From: Anniella stebbinsi
Lineage: Eukaryota; Chordata; Lepidosauria; Squamata; Anniellidae
Length of the DNA: 64,000 bases
NCBI GenBank assembly: GCA_029215795.1
Contig: JARDYH010000007.1
Span: 81,665,763-81,729,762, forward strand
Reading direction: 5' to 3'
The position numbers were made by a program, and so were the translations under genes. Positions 41,015 through 51,780 of this stretch are shown in pieces. The notes below the pieces were generated by a model that saw only the letters and a program-made list of their open reading frames with translations, had not been told where the DNA came from and searched no databases. Position 1 is the stretch's first letter. Each line of letters starts with the position of its first letter.

Positions 41015-41640
41015 CCCAAAAAGTGGTTGAGTGTAAGTTGTTGTTGAACAGTGGGTTACTGTGTTGTCTGAATGCAGTGTGTTTCCCACCGGATGGTTAA
41101 CCATTCAGCATGGTTTATTTTTCTCACCTTGGTCCCCTCTACAAGGATTCGCTTTTGCGCCTGGTTAGGCGATTATGCGCATAATCGCTGAAGCGCATTT
41201 ACGCCTATTACCTCTGCACGAGAGGCGGCGAGAGGCGGCGAAGCGCATTAAGGGATGACCAAAATGCGCTTTACAAGTAGTTAATGCACATAAGCGCTTG
41301 TTCACATAGGCAAAATGCGCTTTAACGGCCGGAGCAAAATAAAACTCGCTGTTTAACGCGCATTCGATAATGCGCCTAATCGGAGAGATAACGCGCCTCT
41401 ACGCCCGATTTGCGCTCCGTTCTTGTAGAGGTAAATTTTTTAAAGTGCCTTGAAAGAGCATTAAACCTCTCTTGTAGAGGCAGCCCTTAAGAATCCATGG
41501 TTGTCATTGGGTTGTTCAGACAACACGATAACCCACCCTGCGGAAAATGTGCTGCATCCAGACAACACGATAACCCACGGTTCAACAACAACCCACACTC
41601 AACCAGTAAGTCTGGGTTAGTGTGTTGTGCGAATCCAGTG
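41015..41640. mobile_element. MITE D split by MITE L
   Basis: The left half 41015-41130 (AAGTGGTTGAGTGTAAGTTG ... GGTTTATTTTTCTCACCTT) and the right half 41486-41640 (CTTAAGAATCCATGG ... GGTTAGTGTGTTGTGCGAAT) join into one D copy if 41131-41485 is removed together with one CTT. Confidence 0.7.
41128..41488. mobile_element. 355-bp CpG-rich MITE L inserted in MITE D
   Basis: The ends are GGTCCCCTCTACAAGGATTC and the inverse (CTCTTGTAGAGGCAGCC), flanked by CTT on both sides. The interior is unusually rich in GCGC (TTATGCGCATAATCGC, AAAATGCGCTTT). A second copy is inverted at 43106-43449. No coding frame. Confidence 0.75.
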
Positions 41641-41768
41641 AAATCCAGCTCTCCAGGGTTTCAGGAAGGATTCCTTGAAAGTCCTGCCTACAGATGCCAG
41701 GGATTGAAGTGGGGCGTTTGGTATGCAAAGCATCAGCTCTATCGGTGAGCTACGTTTCTTCCCCTCTA
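41641..41768 (-). mobile_element. tRNA-derived SINE A, minus strand
   Basis: CTCCAGGGTTTCAGGAAGGA, GGGATTGAAGTGGGG and CAGCTCTATCGGTGAGCTAC (reverse A box) are all present. Confidence 0.65.
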
Positions 41769-41819
41769 GCCTTCGAGTGAACCATAGGGCACTATATGCA
41801 GAGTTAACATAATTTGAGT

Positions 41820-41952
41820 ATACAAGGGATAGGGAATGTGTGGCCTTCCAAATGCTGTTGGATTGCAGCTCCCATCAGCCCCAGCCATCATGGGCAATGG
41901 TGATGGATGATGGGAGTTTTAGTTCAACAACATCTGGAGGGAAAACCTGGAT
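41820..41952. mobile_element. ACTACAACTCCC foldback repeat
   Basis: GTGGCCTTCCAAATGCTGTT, GATTGCAGCTCCCATCAGCC and the mirrored GATGGGAGTTTTAGTTCAAC. Confidence 0.7.
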
Positions 41953-42279
41953 GGGTGAAATCTAGCAAACATGCACTCCTGAGATACTCTTCAGTGAAAC
42001 TTTCCATTGCAAAACAAGCCGCTGCAGTTCCTAGTTTTGGAGTCCTAATGAGATCCTCAAGCAAAGTGAGCTGCAAGTTCAACATTCATTGAGGATGGAG
42101 CATTCCAATGGAATCTTCCTCCTTTAGTAGTGTATGTAGCTTTCTCCAACCTTCACCCCCCCCCCCCCATTTCAGGAAACAAAACTATTTTTTGGCAAAT
42201 TGCAAACTGCATTCAATTCTTTCTCCAGCTTTGAGTTTACATGACTGAAAAGAACCTGCAGGTCTTAGAATTACAGACC
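41953..42279. other. Intergenic, unassigned
   Basis: A C-run at about 42156-42169; nothing else recognised. Confidence 0.4.
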
Positions 42280-42592
42280 CATCTATGTGTCCTACATTAA
42301 GGGGACCGTCCTCTAGTTGAAAGGCTGTCCAGTTTAAGTCCTGTTTGAAGACAAAGAACTGTAAAGTGGGAGAGCAGCAAGGGTCTTGACGTTTCCCATC
42401 CACAGATAGCACCTAGAGAGGGGTCTGGGCAGGTACACAGATCACCTGGTCACAGTCCACCTCACTATGATAAGGTAGTAATTATATCCAAATTTGCATC
42501 TATACATATATACTAGCTCATGCAGATTTTATGCAAATCTCTGCCCTAATTTGTCCTCTTGTTTTGGTGCTCTGCAAACGGCCAGCCTACAC
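42280..42592 (-). mobile_element. Family C repeat, minus strand
   Basis: GGGGACCGTCCTCTAGTTGA, CCACAGATAGCACCTAG, ACAGATCACCTGGTCACAG, TTATGCAAATCTCTGCCC and ACGGCCAGCCTA, the full order reversed. Confidence 0.65.
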
Positions 42593-43105
42593 TAAATTCA
42601 TGCCTGTCAATGAGCATTTGCCATACAGCAGTCAATCGGAGCTCCTCTGAGGCTCCGAAGCCTCTGATATTTCTAATGGACTTCAAGAGACTTGAGCTGA
42701 GTTCAAATGTGAGTTCAACAGCAAACCCTCCAGGTAGCTGCTCTGCAAATCGCTGCCTCTCGGTCTCGCCAGCCTATGTGTCACGTGGAACTGTTGACCT
42801 ACCTCGCAGGGGAGAAACAAAAGATAAGGATTGTAAAAGAGCCCTGTGTAATTCATAAGCCCTATTCCCAGGAGCCAGCAGAGAATGGCAGGAGTGAGCT
42901 CAGCCACCTACACACACCCGGCTGCACAGCTGTCTTGTGCTTGTTGTGAAACAATTCTTTATGGATGTCACAAGTCAGCCTCTAGCATCCTGAGACAGGG
43001 CAGTCATCTGCAATGTCAAAGGGACAAAAGCAGGGAGAAGAACATCAGAGCAATATCTTGGTTGAAAAAGATTGCTGGTCTAATCAGCAGCCAACTGAAT
43101 CCTGG
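42593..43105. other. Intergenic, largely repeat-free
   Basis: No gene found. The stretch 42900-43080 lacks recognised repeats and may be worth a conservation check. Confidence 0.35.
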
Positions 43106-43453
43106 GGTGCCTCTACAAGAGCGATTTAAAGCTCTTTCAAGGTGCATTAATTTTTTTACCTCCACATGAACGGAGCACAAATCGGGGGTTGAGGTGCTAT
43201 TTCTGTCCGATTATGCACATTATCGAATGCGCGTTAAATAGCGAGTTTTAATTTACCGCGGGAGTTAAAGCGCCTTATGACCATGTAAACAAGTGATTCT
43301 CTGCATTAAACACGTTTAAAGCGCATTTCATCCAAGCGGTAATGCACTTCACCACCTCCCGTGTATGGGGATTAGGCGTAAAAGCGATCGCGAGAAGATG
43401 CGCATAATCGGACAACCGGGCGTCAAACCGAATTCTTGTAGAGGGGACCCTGG
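43102..43453. mobile_element. 344-bp CpG-rich MITE L, inverted second copy
   Basis: The element is 43106-43449 with ends GGTGCCTCTACAAGAGC and CTTGTAGAGGGGACC. CTGG flanks both sides. It is in opposite orientation to the 41131 copy, 1.6 kb away. Confidence 0.7.
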
Positions 43454-43457
43454 TTAA

Positions 43458-43459
43458 TG

Positions 43460-43509
<50 letters not shown>

Positions 43510-43689
43510 TGCTAATAAATAGACACACACACATATATAAATATATAAATATGTGTGTGAAATATCCAACAGAATATATACAAAATGCTTTTAGTTATAG
43601 TTTCTGTTATATTGATGTATTTTGTTGAATGTATACTTATGATTTCATGCACAATAACAATAACAATAAAGTATGTGTGTGTATTTGTG

Positions 43690-43735
<46 letters not shown>
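43458..43735 (+). repeat. Two (CA)n microsatellites around an AT-rich core
   Basis: (CA)n at about 43462-43503 and 43693-43731, with ATATATAAATATATAAATATG and GTGTGTGTATTTGTG between them. Short open frames here encode only CVCVCV or TYIYIF-type peptides. Confidence 0.9.
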
Positions 43736-43737
<2 letters not shown>

Positions 43738-44013
43738 TTTACATGAATAGTGGCATGCACCAGCATTTTCTTTTAAAAATAAAATAAAATAAAAACTAGA
43801 TATGTGTTTGATTGACTTTGCGGCCATCTAAAACTTACAGAATTTACCTACCAAGATTTGTTTTAAAAATGTGCATCAGCCCTAATTTTTACATCCATAT
43901 TTTTCATTGTGATGTTTTTGACACATCTCTAAAGCGAACTGGATGTAAAAGCATAGCAATTGCCTTGTTGCTGGGCCTAACATGCCCATCTCCTTTCGTG
44001 GGGCCATCTGTCT

Positions 44014-44349
44014 CCCATGAGTAGGGTGACCAGATAAAATCCAGGTCAGGGCTCATGTAACTTTAACAGTTGTAGAGAAAAGGGAATTTCAGCCAGAGTC
44101 ATTTGTATGCAATTAGTTCCTGGTGAAATTCCCTCTTTATCACAACAGTTAAAGTTGCAGGCACTATACTAGAGTGCCCAGATACAAAAGAAGGCAGGGC
44201 CCCTGCAACTTTAACTGTTGTGTTGAAGAGGGGATTTCACCAGGAACTAATTGTATACAAAGGACACTGGCTGAAATTCCCTTTTCTCTACAACTGTTAA
44301 AGTTACATAAGCCCTGACCTGGATTTTATCTGGTCACCCTACCATGAGA
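44014..44349. mobile_element. 320-bp foldback MITE, copy 3
   Basis: The element is 44022-44341, again 320 bp, with ends TAGGGTGACCAGATAAAATC and its inverse. The flanks CCCATGAG and CCATGAGA share CCATGAG, an 8-bp duplication with one base lost. This copy links the foldback to the TAGGGTGACC group. Confidence 0.85.
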
Positions 44350-44439
44350 ATGTGTTTTGGGGGAGTCTTTTGGAAAGGAGAGTGCAAAATTTCAAGTAAT
44401 TTTCATGGGGGCAGGGGGCGGTTACCTTGAGACAAGGCA

Positions 44440-44612
44440 GTAGAGTGTATCTAAGTGTCTCTCTCCCTGCTTTTTGAACAAAGCTTTGCCATTGGTTCTT
44501 TACAGAGGATACTCTTGCATTTGAAGAGCTGTCAAAGAACTGACCTCTATTTGAAGGTGTCCTCTGTTTGATGGGCTGCTTCGTTCAAATCTGGTTTAAA
44601 GTGGAATAAGTG
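44440..44612. mobile_element. Family C fragment
   Basis: TTTACAGAGGATACTC, GAAGGTGTCCTCTGTTTGAT and AAATCTGGTTTAAAGTGG resemble the GTCCTCT end of family C. Confidence 0.4.
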
Positions 44613-44869
44613 GGGGAAGACGGCTTGTCATCCTCATATCTGGTTTCTTTAGACATTTTAAAATAATGATACATAATAATAATACCTGTTTTAAAATTAT
44701 TTTAATTCACAAACCATATGAACTTCAGCATACATAGGGCATCTCGTGACACGAATATGTAGAAGCTGCTACTTTATTTTTAGGTGGCCCCATTTCGCTT
44801 GCAAACAAATAGGCATTTAACCACCTGCTTTCCCTATTAGAGGGATCAAGTGGGACTTGAAATAAAGTG

Positions 44870-44970
44870 GTGTAGAAGGAGTGTTCCTGTTCAGGGTTCC
44901 AGCCAGCCATTCCCTCCAAGCAGAACATTCCATTCCATGGCTGCTGAGCATGCTCAATCGTCCTTGAGCT

Positions 44971-45020
<50 letters not shown>

Positions 45021-45055
45021 GCAGGAGGGGGGCAGGAGCTGGCCCCTTAGGTGTT
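44870..45055. repeat. Repeat J with (ATT)n microsatellite
   Basis: GTGTTCCTGTTCAGGGTTCC and TGAGCATGCTCAATCGTCC match 35995-36132. An (ATT)n tract of about sixteen units lies at 44974-45021. Confidence 0.55.
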
Positions 45056-45410
45056 CTTAAAAATGTCACTTCTGAAAAAGTCAGGGCTTCCCTGAGCATT
45101 CTTCCACTCCTCTTTGTTTCTCAACATCCCCATTCTGGTTACAATCCTGTTGGCACTCAACCATCTGAGTTTGCTAGGAGTGTTGTTTGCAAAAATCCCA
45201 TAAAAATCCATTGCTTTCTCCAACGAAGACAACCCAATCTGGGTAGCACACTGCCCCTGGATCTCTCCTCACTGTTCAGAAAAGTGGGGAAAAGGGCAGC
45301 AGCATGTTGCCACATCCTGCAGTTCTTATTTGGAGGTTATCGCGGCTTTGGTGAAAGGTATTGCAAGATGAGTCTTAAGGATGGTACTGTCTCCTATAAA
45401 CTCTTGCTTG
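45056..45410. other. Intergenic, unassigned
   Basis: No gene or recurring family seen. Confidence 0.4.
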
Positions 45411-45766
45411 TAGGGTGACTAACTGCCAGGATTCCCCCGGATTTCTCCTGGTGTTTGTTCTATCCTGGGTATATGGGGGGATTTTCTGTAATTTTCTATA
45501 ATGTCCTGGAATTACGTGCTTTACCCTTTAAGGCCGTCACCCACCACCACCACCACCCCAATCGGGGCCTTAAAGGGGAAAGCAGGTCATTGCTGAACAT
45601 TAAAGAAAAGGTCTCAGTTGGAGCAGTGGGGGCGGTGGGAATGATACGCTTTTCCCTCCTTTGCTCCAGTCGGGGAAAGAGCAATTTCCAGGACCTTGGG
45701 AAAGCACGTCATTCCCCCCTGCTACTGGGTGTACTCTATGTTGGTTTCCCAAATATGGTCACCCTA
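45411..45766. mobile_element. 356-bp hAT-like MITE, second copy of the 5363 family (reversed)
   Basis: TAGGGTGACTAACTGCCAGG opens it and TTTCCCAAATATGGTCACCC with TA closes it. GTAATTTTCTATAATGTCC matches the 5363 copy in reverse. About 120 bp shorter. Confidence 0.7.
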
Positions 45767-46740
45767 TCTAAGCTTGGGCCTTTCCCCAGCTTCAAAGAAA
45801 CTCCCCATTTAAATACAACAGGAAGACTCCATGGGGATGCTCTTAGATTATCACACTCTCTCAGCTCATGGCAATGATGTATGTGTACAGGTGTCTCTTT
45901 CTCAACCCCTATATATCCAATTGAAGAGAAGTCTGGTTTAGCATAACATGTGGGAGATATTAACTGGGGATATGGGGGAGAGGGCCCTACAGGGGTGCAT
46001 GCCATGATGGCTGGGAAACTGAAGCAAAACAAGCACAAAGACCTCCCCTCCCCGCCTCCTCCACCACCGGCTCCAGGGCAGGAGCTGATCCTGCTTCTGT
46101 GTACATAATCGCTGGCTACGAGGCTCATGATTGATGGCAAACAGTAGAAACACTCCCTATGGTGCACCTGGCTTACTAGACAACTTCCAAGCATCTTCAC
46201 TAAAAGCTGTGAGACTGTTCGGTGCACGAAGGTCTGAATGTTCAGGAGAGGAATGAGCAGGAGTGGCGTACGTACACATGAATGCTTGGATCGCTTCCCT
46301 TTTTTGGTGAACATCAGGTTTCCCACAAGGGATTAAAGATGCTGGTGATGTACCTGGACATGGACATCCCCTCTGCTTCATGCCAATTACATTTAACACC
46401 CAGAAGAGTCATGTAATTTGTGAAGGATAGTTGCCAGATCCTCACCCGGAGATGGTGCCTGTACCTTTGAATCCACTGAGGCACGGATTCGGAATGCGTG
46501 GTGCAGTTGGGTCATTGTATAGTCTGGAGCGAATGGTTTGACAGGATGGAGAAAGGGTCTCTTTGCTTTTTCGTAGTAAGAAAAAAAGCTGTTCAAGCAG
46601 TAAGAAAACAAGGGAGGGCTATGAGCGGAAGACAGCAATGTCTGGACCCTCTGAAATTCTGTGAATGAGGCAAAGTGACAGTGTGATGAAATCCACATCT
46701 GGAAGCATCCATTGGTCTCTTTTACTCTGTTTAGAGCAAG
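45767..46740. other. Intergenic, unassigned
   Basis: About 1 kb without a recognised repeat. The 196-codon minus-strand frame at 45736-46326 begins in unique sequence and ends inside the MITE; I see no domain in it. Confidence 0.4.
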
Positions 46741-46744
46741 GCTG

Positions 46745-47020
46745 TTGAGCCTCTCGCCGCCTGAGGGTCAAATTTAATTTTGGGGAAGCTCTTGGGATCC
46801 ACATTCCAGTGGTGGGTCCAAAGGGGGGTGGAGCCAAAATACCAATAACATTGGCATATTTTAGCTTCACACTCTTCCTGCTAGTAACGAAGTCTTAGGA
46901 GAGGCATTCCAACCTTCTAGAATGGGAAACTGCACAAAAGAAGGGAAACCACAAATTGGTGGCCAGCGGAAAGGAAATATTCAGAGGGATGGACCTGGTC
47001 CACAGGCCTGAAGTTCTGTA
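46745..47020. repeat. Repeat H, diverged
   Basis: GAGGGTCAAATTTAATTTTG, GTGGTGGGTCCAAAGGGGGG and GGAGCCAAAATACC share the style of 16335; assignment is weak. Confidence 0.3.
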
Positions 47021-48079
47021 CCCCTGGTATAGAAGAAAAATCTGACCTTATATTGTGTTTTAAATATTCCTGCAAACAATTTTCATGAATTGCCTTCTGC
47101 CCCGGAAAGGCGGCATAGAAACAATGTTCTGGACATCTTGGTTTAAGAACTGGTGTAGTGTAATGGTTATAGTATTGGACTGGGCCTACTTGGTCAATAG
47201 TCAGGGATTCCTAGAATTGTAGTCCAAAACATCTGGAAGCCACCTCTTGCGCATGGTCTTTTCCCTGAGCTGCCGTAGTTTAAAATGTATTGTGCGTGTA
47301 TGTGCGGCAGGACACTTCCAGGGGTGGAATCAATGTCACTGGAGGCTCAATGGCTCCCTGTTCTCTCCTGCCTGGCATCTTTCCCATGCCCACATTACTG
47401 CAGGGGTGAGGTCACTGTCTTTTAAAAATGCACTGTGCCATTTTAAATGTGGCATTGTGGCAGCGTCTGGTATTGTTATTTATTTTAAATCTCTCTCTCT
47501 CTCGCTCCCAGGATGGCAAGAGGACAGGTTTGGTTTTGTATGCATGGATGACTCACATTTTGTGGCCAGCACTTCCTGTTGCTGCTCTGTTGGCTGGAAT
47601 GAGACCAACCACACACACACACACACACGCACATGCACACTTTCCCCAGGTTGGAGCGAATGGATGTAATAACTTGTGACTCTTCTCTAATGCACTCGCA
47701 CAATGGAGCAGGGTTCTAAATGGCAACGCTGTTTATCATGTATCCCCCAGCATCCATTCAAGGCTTCCAGCTCGCAAAACCCCTGAATGTAGATTGTGAT
47801 TTCCCGCATTGTTGAGCTGAGAAACTGGATCCAGGCCCCAGTCGAAAGAACGGTTCACTAACCCGTAACATTGTGAAGAGAGGGGGAAAGAGAGACATAG
47901 AGAGAGATGCTCTTTCTCTCTCTCTCTCTGCCTCTGTGAATGATACATGAAGCTTTGAAGCTCTCTGTCCTCTACAGTTACAAATAAAGGAGACATCCAT
48001 AACAACATCAATTGGCCTTTATCGGAACAGTGGTACGGCCTTACTTTTAAAGGTCTGGATGGTAGAGATGGCCAGGATT
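47021..48079. other. Intergenic with short repeats
   Basis: A SINE B-like A-box piece (GGTGTAGTGTAATGGTTATAG near 47152) and a foldback-family piece (GAATTGTAGTCCAAAAC near 47214), (CT)n near 47491-47502, (CA)n at 47611-47629, and (CT)n near 47912-47929. No gene. Confidence 0.45.
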
Positions 48080-48505
48080 TCTTTGCTGGATAGGGAGACA
48101 TTTTTCCTCCTTTCCCCATAATACTAAAACCCAATGAACTTGATGGGTGGGAGCTTCAGGACAGGTAAAAGCAAGGATTTCTTCCCACACAGCATTGTTA
48201 AACTGTGGAATTCACTTCCACAAGATTTAGCAATGCCCACAAATTTGGATGGCTTAAAAGGAGGATTGGACAAATTCCTGGAGAAGGCTGTGAATGGCTA
48301 TTAATCCTGATGGCTATGTGTTACCTCCAGTATCAGAGGTAGTATGCCTGTGTACACCAGTTGCTGGGGAACATGTGTGGGAGGGTAATGTTGCTCTCGT
48401 GTCCTGCCCCTGGTCGACAGCTGGTGGGCCAGTGTGACTAGAATGCTGGACTAGATGGACCCTTGGTCTGATCCAGCACAGCTCTTCTTAAACTGTTAAG
48501 ACTAA
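48080..48505 (+). mobile_element. CR1/L2-like LINE 3' end, plus strand, best copy
   Basis: The remnant frame reads VKLWNSLPQDLAMP then NLDGLKGGLDKFLE, the typical C-terminus of CR1/L2 ORF2. The shared tail follows (TGATGGCTATGTGTTACCTC ... CTAGATGGACCCTTGGTC ... CTCTTCTTAAACTG). Confidence 0.75.
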
Positions 48506-48609
48506 TCAATTACACATGTTTTTTTGAAGAGTTAAGATGCAGGGTTAACATGAGGGCACACATTGATTGATGGGGTAATGTTTAAGACTGTAAGCTTGGA
48601 CTGGAAAGG

Positions 48610-48960
48610 ATGGATTCATAAGAACATAAAAAGAGTTGTCCTGGATCCAACCAAAGGCCTATCTAGTCCAGCTTTCTGTTAATGTGGTGACCAACCAGAT
48701 GCACCAACAGGAAGCCCTCAAGCAGGACATGAGTATAATTGCACCCTACAGCTCATGTTTCCCAGCAAATGGTATTCAGAGGCCTTTCCCCTCTGATCCT
48801 GGAGGTAATACATATCCATCATGACTAGTAGCCTTATCCTCCATGAATTTATCTGATCCTCTTTTAAAGCCATCCAGGTTGGTGGCCATCACATCTTGTG
48901 GGGGCAAATTCCATAGTTAAGCAGACGCAGATTGAAGGAAGTACATACTTCCTTCAATCT
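48610..48960 (-). mobile_element. CR1/L2-like LINE 3' end, minus strand
   Basis: ATAAGAACATAAAAAGAGTTG, CTATCTAGTCCAGCTTTCTG, CCATCACATCTTGTGGGGGC in reverse order. At its inner end lies a perfect hairpin, AGATTGAAGGAAGTA / TACTTCCTTCAATCT (48929-48960). Confidence 0.7.
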
Positions 48961-48998
48961 GTCAAATCTCTGGTCAGCCCTAAAGCTGAGTGGGCTGA

Positions 48999-49327
48999 CC
49001 ATAAGGTAGGCTGACCATCTGAAAAGGAGGACAGGGCTCATGTAACTTTAACAGTTGTAGAGAAAAGGGAATTTCAGCCAGTGTCATTTGTATGCAATTA
49101 GTTCCTGGTGAAATTCCCTCTTCATCACAACAGTTAAAGTTGCAGGGTCCCTGCCTTCTTTTGTATCTGGTCACTCTAGTATAGTGCCTGCAACTTTAAC
49201 TGTTGTGATGAAGAGGGAGTATCACCAGAAACTAATTGCATACAAATGACACTGGCTGAAATTCCATTTTCTCTACAAAGTTACATGAGCCCTGTCCTCC
49301 TTTTCAGATGGTCAGCCTACATAAGGT
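48999..49327. mobile_element. 313-bp foldback MITE, copy 4
   Basis: The element is 49007-49319, ends TAGGCTGACCATCTGAAAAG type. It is 7 bp shorter than the others because CTGTTAA is missing near 49279. The flanks share CATAAGG. Confidence 0.8.
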
Positions 49328-49860
49328 CAACCACTCTTTCTGCTCCTATTGAGCAGAACCCTCATGTAAGCTTCCCTTTAGCCCTTTGGAGGAACAGCAG
49401 GATAGAAACGTGAGAAATAAATCAAAACAACAGCCATACATTTAGTGTTCAGTAAGGATGCTCGTAAGTGGTCTGGCGTTGGGGGAAATTGGTTAAAGAT
49501 GTGACAGATCTCTACAGCCAGATCCTATGGGTGCCTTCAAAGATTTGCAACATCAGCATTTGCTAGAGTGAACAACCGTCAGCACTGTATTCCTGGTTAG
49601 CATCCAGCTTAATTCTGGGCTGTAGGCCTTGACATTTGGCACAGTGAGAATCTGATTCATATTGTTCTCACTTGCAACATTGAAAGGGTTTAAGGGTTTG
49701 GGTCAATCCTTTTCACATGGACAGGATGGCCTTTGGGGTTGCCTCTTTGCATACTGCAGGGCATTCCGGGACATGTTCTAGAATGCACAGTCCAATGAGG
49801 GCACTGGTGAGGCATGCCGATCTTCACCCTAGTTCCCACGTTAACTGAGATGGTACTCTA
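49328..49860. other. Intergenic, unassigned
   Basis: No gene seen. Confidence 0.4.
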
Positions 49861-50134
49861 AAATGTGTCCGGCTTTCCCGTGCAACTCCAAATTGCAGGG
49901 GAAGACCAACAATGGTAGGATGACCATCAGTGGTGACCAACCGTCTTCTGAAACTCCAGATTGCAGGGCATGACCACTGGCACTGTTTGGACAACCATTA
50001 GCGGTGGGCAACTGTGACAATTTCCCCTTTATATTCTGATGTGATTCAACAGTACCTGCTACACCTATACCAACAGCATTTCCCTGCAACTCTGGATCAC
50101 ACAGCAAAACCAGTAATGGCTGGATAACCTATGT

Positions 50135-50584
50135 TTATTTATATGCTTATATTTTATTGCATTTCAGAGCTTCCAATACGGGCAGCATACAAGTGAAATA
50201 AAAACAAAATACAACAATAAACAATGATAAAACCTAATACAAAAGGTTAAAAATGTCACACATAAAACCAAAGACAAACCAGCAGCAAAAGAAAACAGAG
50301 TGAAGCTCTAAAACAGTTCTTAAAATGCCTGGGAAAATAAAAAGTTCTTCACCTGGTGTCAAAAACACGGAAGCAGATGCACCAGGCAAATCTCTTTAGG
50401 GAGGGCATTCAACAGATGGTGCACCACCAGTGAAAAGGGCTTCTCTCTTGTAGCCAAACTCCTTGCCTATGGTAGCAGGGGCACCTCGAAGAGACAATGA
50501 CCTTAAGGGTCCAGGTAGGTAGTAGACATGGGAGGAAGTGATCCGTCAGGTAACCTGGCCCCAAACTCTTTAGGGCTATAAAGC
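50135..50584. repeat. GGGCGG-block-type repeat inserted in the tandem array
   Basis: TTTATTTATATGCTTATATT, ATACGGGCAGCATACAAG, A-rich sequence, then GAGGGCATTCAACAGATGG and GAGACAATGACCTTAAGG. The body order matches 8680-9140. Confidence 0.6.
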
Positions 50585-50712
50585 AGGAGTGAGCAACTTG
50601 TGGCACTCCAGATGTTTTGGCCTAGAACTCCCATGAGCCCTAGTCAGCGCTGAGGGCTGATGGGAGTTGTAGGCCAAAACATCCGGAGGGCCACAACTTG
50701 CCCACCTCTGCC
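50585..50712. mobile_element. ACTACAACTCCC foldback repeat
   Basis: GCAACTTGTGGCACTCCAG, TAGAACTCCCATGAGCCC, mirrored by GATGGGAGTTGTAGGCC and GGGCCACAACTTGCC. Confidence 0.7.
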
Positions 50713-50945
50713 TTAAAGGCTAAAACCAGCATGCTGAATTGGGTCCTGCTGGGCGACATTCCCTTCAACTCTGGATTGCAGGACAAGCCCAATAATGATG
50801 GGATGACCAGCAGTGGTGAGTGACACTCCCCTGCAACTCTGGATTGCAGGGCAAGACTAGTAGCTGTGGCTAAGAGAAGCACAGTAATGGCTGGAAACAA
50901 TCCCCCTGCCACCCCAGATTGCAGGGGAAGATCACCAGTCACAGG

Positions 50946-51780
50946 TAAAGACTTTCAGGCAGAGGTGTGCACCCATTCCTGATCCTGAATTCTGAGGAAC
51001 CCTTGATAAACTGCTAAGGAAGGACACCCTGCCCAAGGTTTCCCCAAAATACAGATTAACAACCAGCACCCTACGTCTCAGAAAAAAGAAAAGATGCCTG
51101 TATTTCAAAAGTGAAAATGGAAGTTGGTAGAAAGGGACGCTCTTTGTTTTCTCACTCATGGCTGGCTTGGGGGAGGGGGCATCAAAGCAAAATGAACTCT
51201 GGTGGCTCCCCCTCCACATCACTGATGGGGCCCTTTGGACTACCAGCAGCACCAGGTGTCTGACCAGCTATTGTAGTGTCATGCTCTTCAGGGTCGAGAC
51301 ACATTTCCTGTCTTGTTTGGTCTTATTCCGGCTGCCATTTTAATTTCCCACCACCCCCCAGCAGCAATGCTATGCCAGGAGAATTGTGGGATACTGACAG
51401 GGCAGCTGGGACTGGGACCCGTCCACCCCAGCTCCTGTGCCACTTGGAACGGGCCAGATTTTCTTTCCTTTTTTAAAACTGGGGACCAGAGCACGCATCA
51501 GCCCCACTCAAGGGCTTAGCTGACCCGACCCTTTTCCTCTCAGAACTTCTGCCCTGGAAATGAGGGCAGAGTATTGGGGGGGGGGGGGTGTTTAAACCCT
51601 TATGCCTTGGCTTTTATTTTCTCAGTTTGAGTCCTGGGGACTCTTACTCTGAAGCATCCCCCCACCTGTTTCCAACCCCCTCCTTTTTTGTGTGCTGAAA
51701 AGGAGGGGGGAAATTAATGCAAAGTTGCTTTAAATTAGCACACACACACTAATAATAATAATATGAAGAAGAAAAAAACC
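50946..51780. other. Low-repeat sequence
   Basis: No gene. A G-run near 51578-51589 and short CA/AAT tracts near 51740-51765. Confidence 0.4.

Larger units (their letters stand above)
49866..50945. repeat. Degenerate tandem repeat of about 70-75 bp, interrupted
   Basis: Units built on CAACTCTGGATTGCAGGG followed by AAGACCA...AATGG...GATGACCA...CAGTGGTGA occur near 49876, 49952, 50088, 50766, 50836 and 50914. Each unit has a small palindrome CCCTGCA...TGCAGGG. The array is split by inserted repeats at 50135-50745. The minus strand stays open across both parts, giving repetitive 88- and 100-codon frames that I do not consider genes. Confidence 0.6.

Noticed and set aside
43275..43827. Short frames rich in CV or VC repeats
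   Set aside because: They are translated (CA)n microsatellites.
49866..50945. CRISPR-like array
   Set aside because: Units diverge throughout, spacers are not distinct and the genome is vertebrate; it is a degenerate minisatellite.
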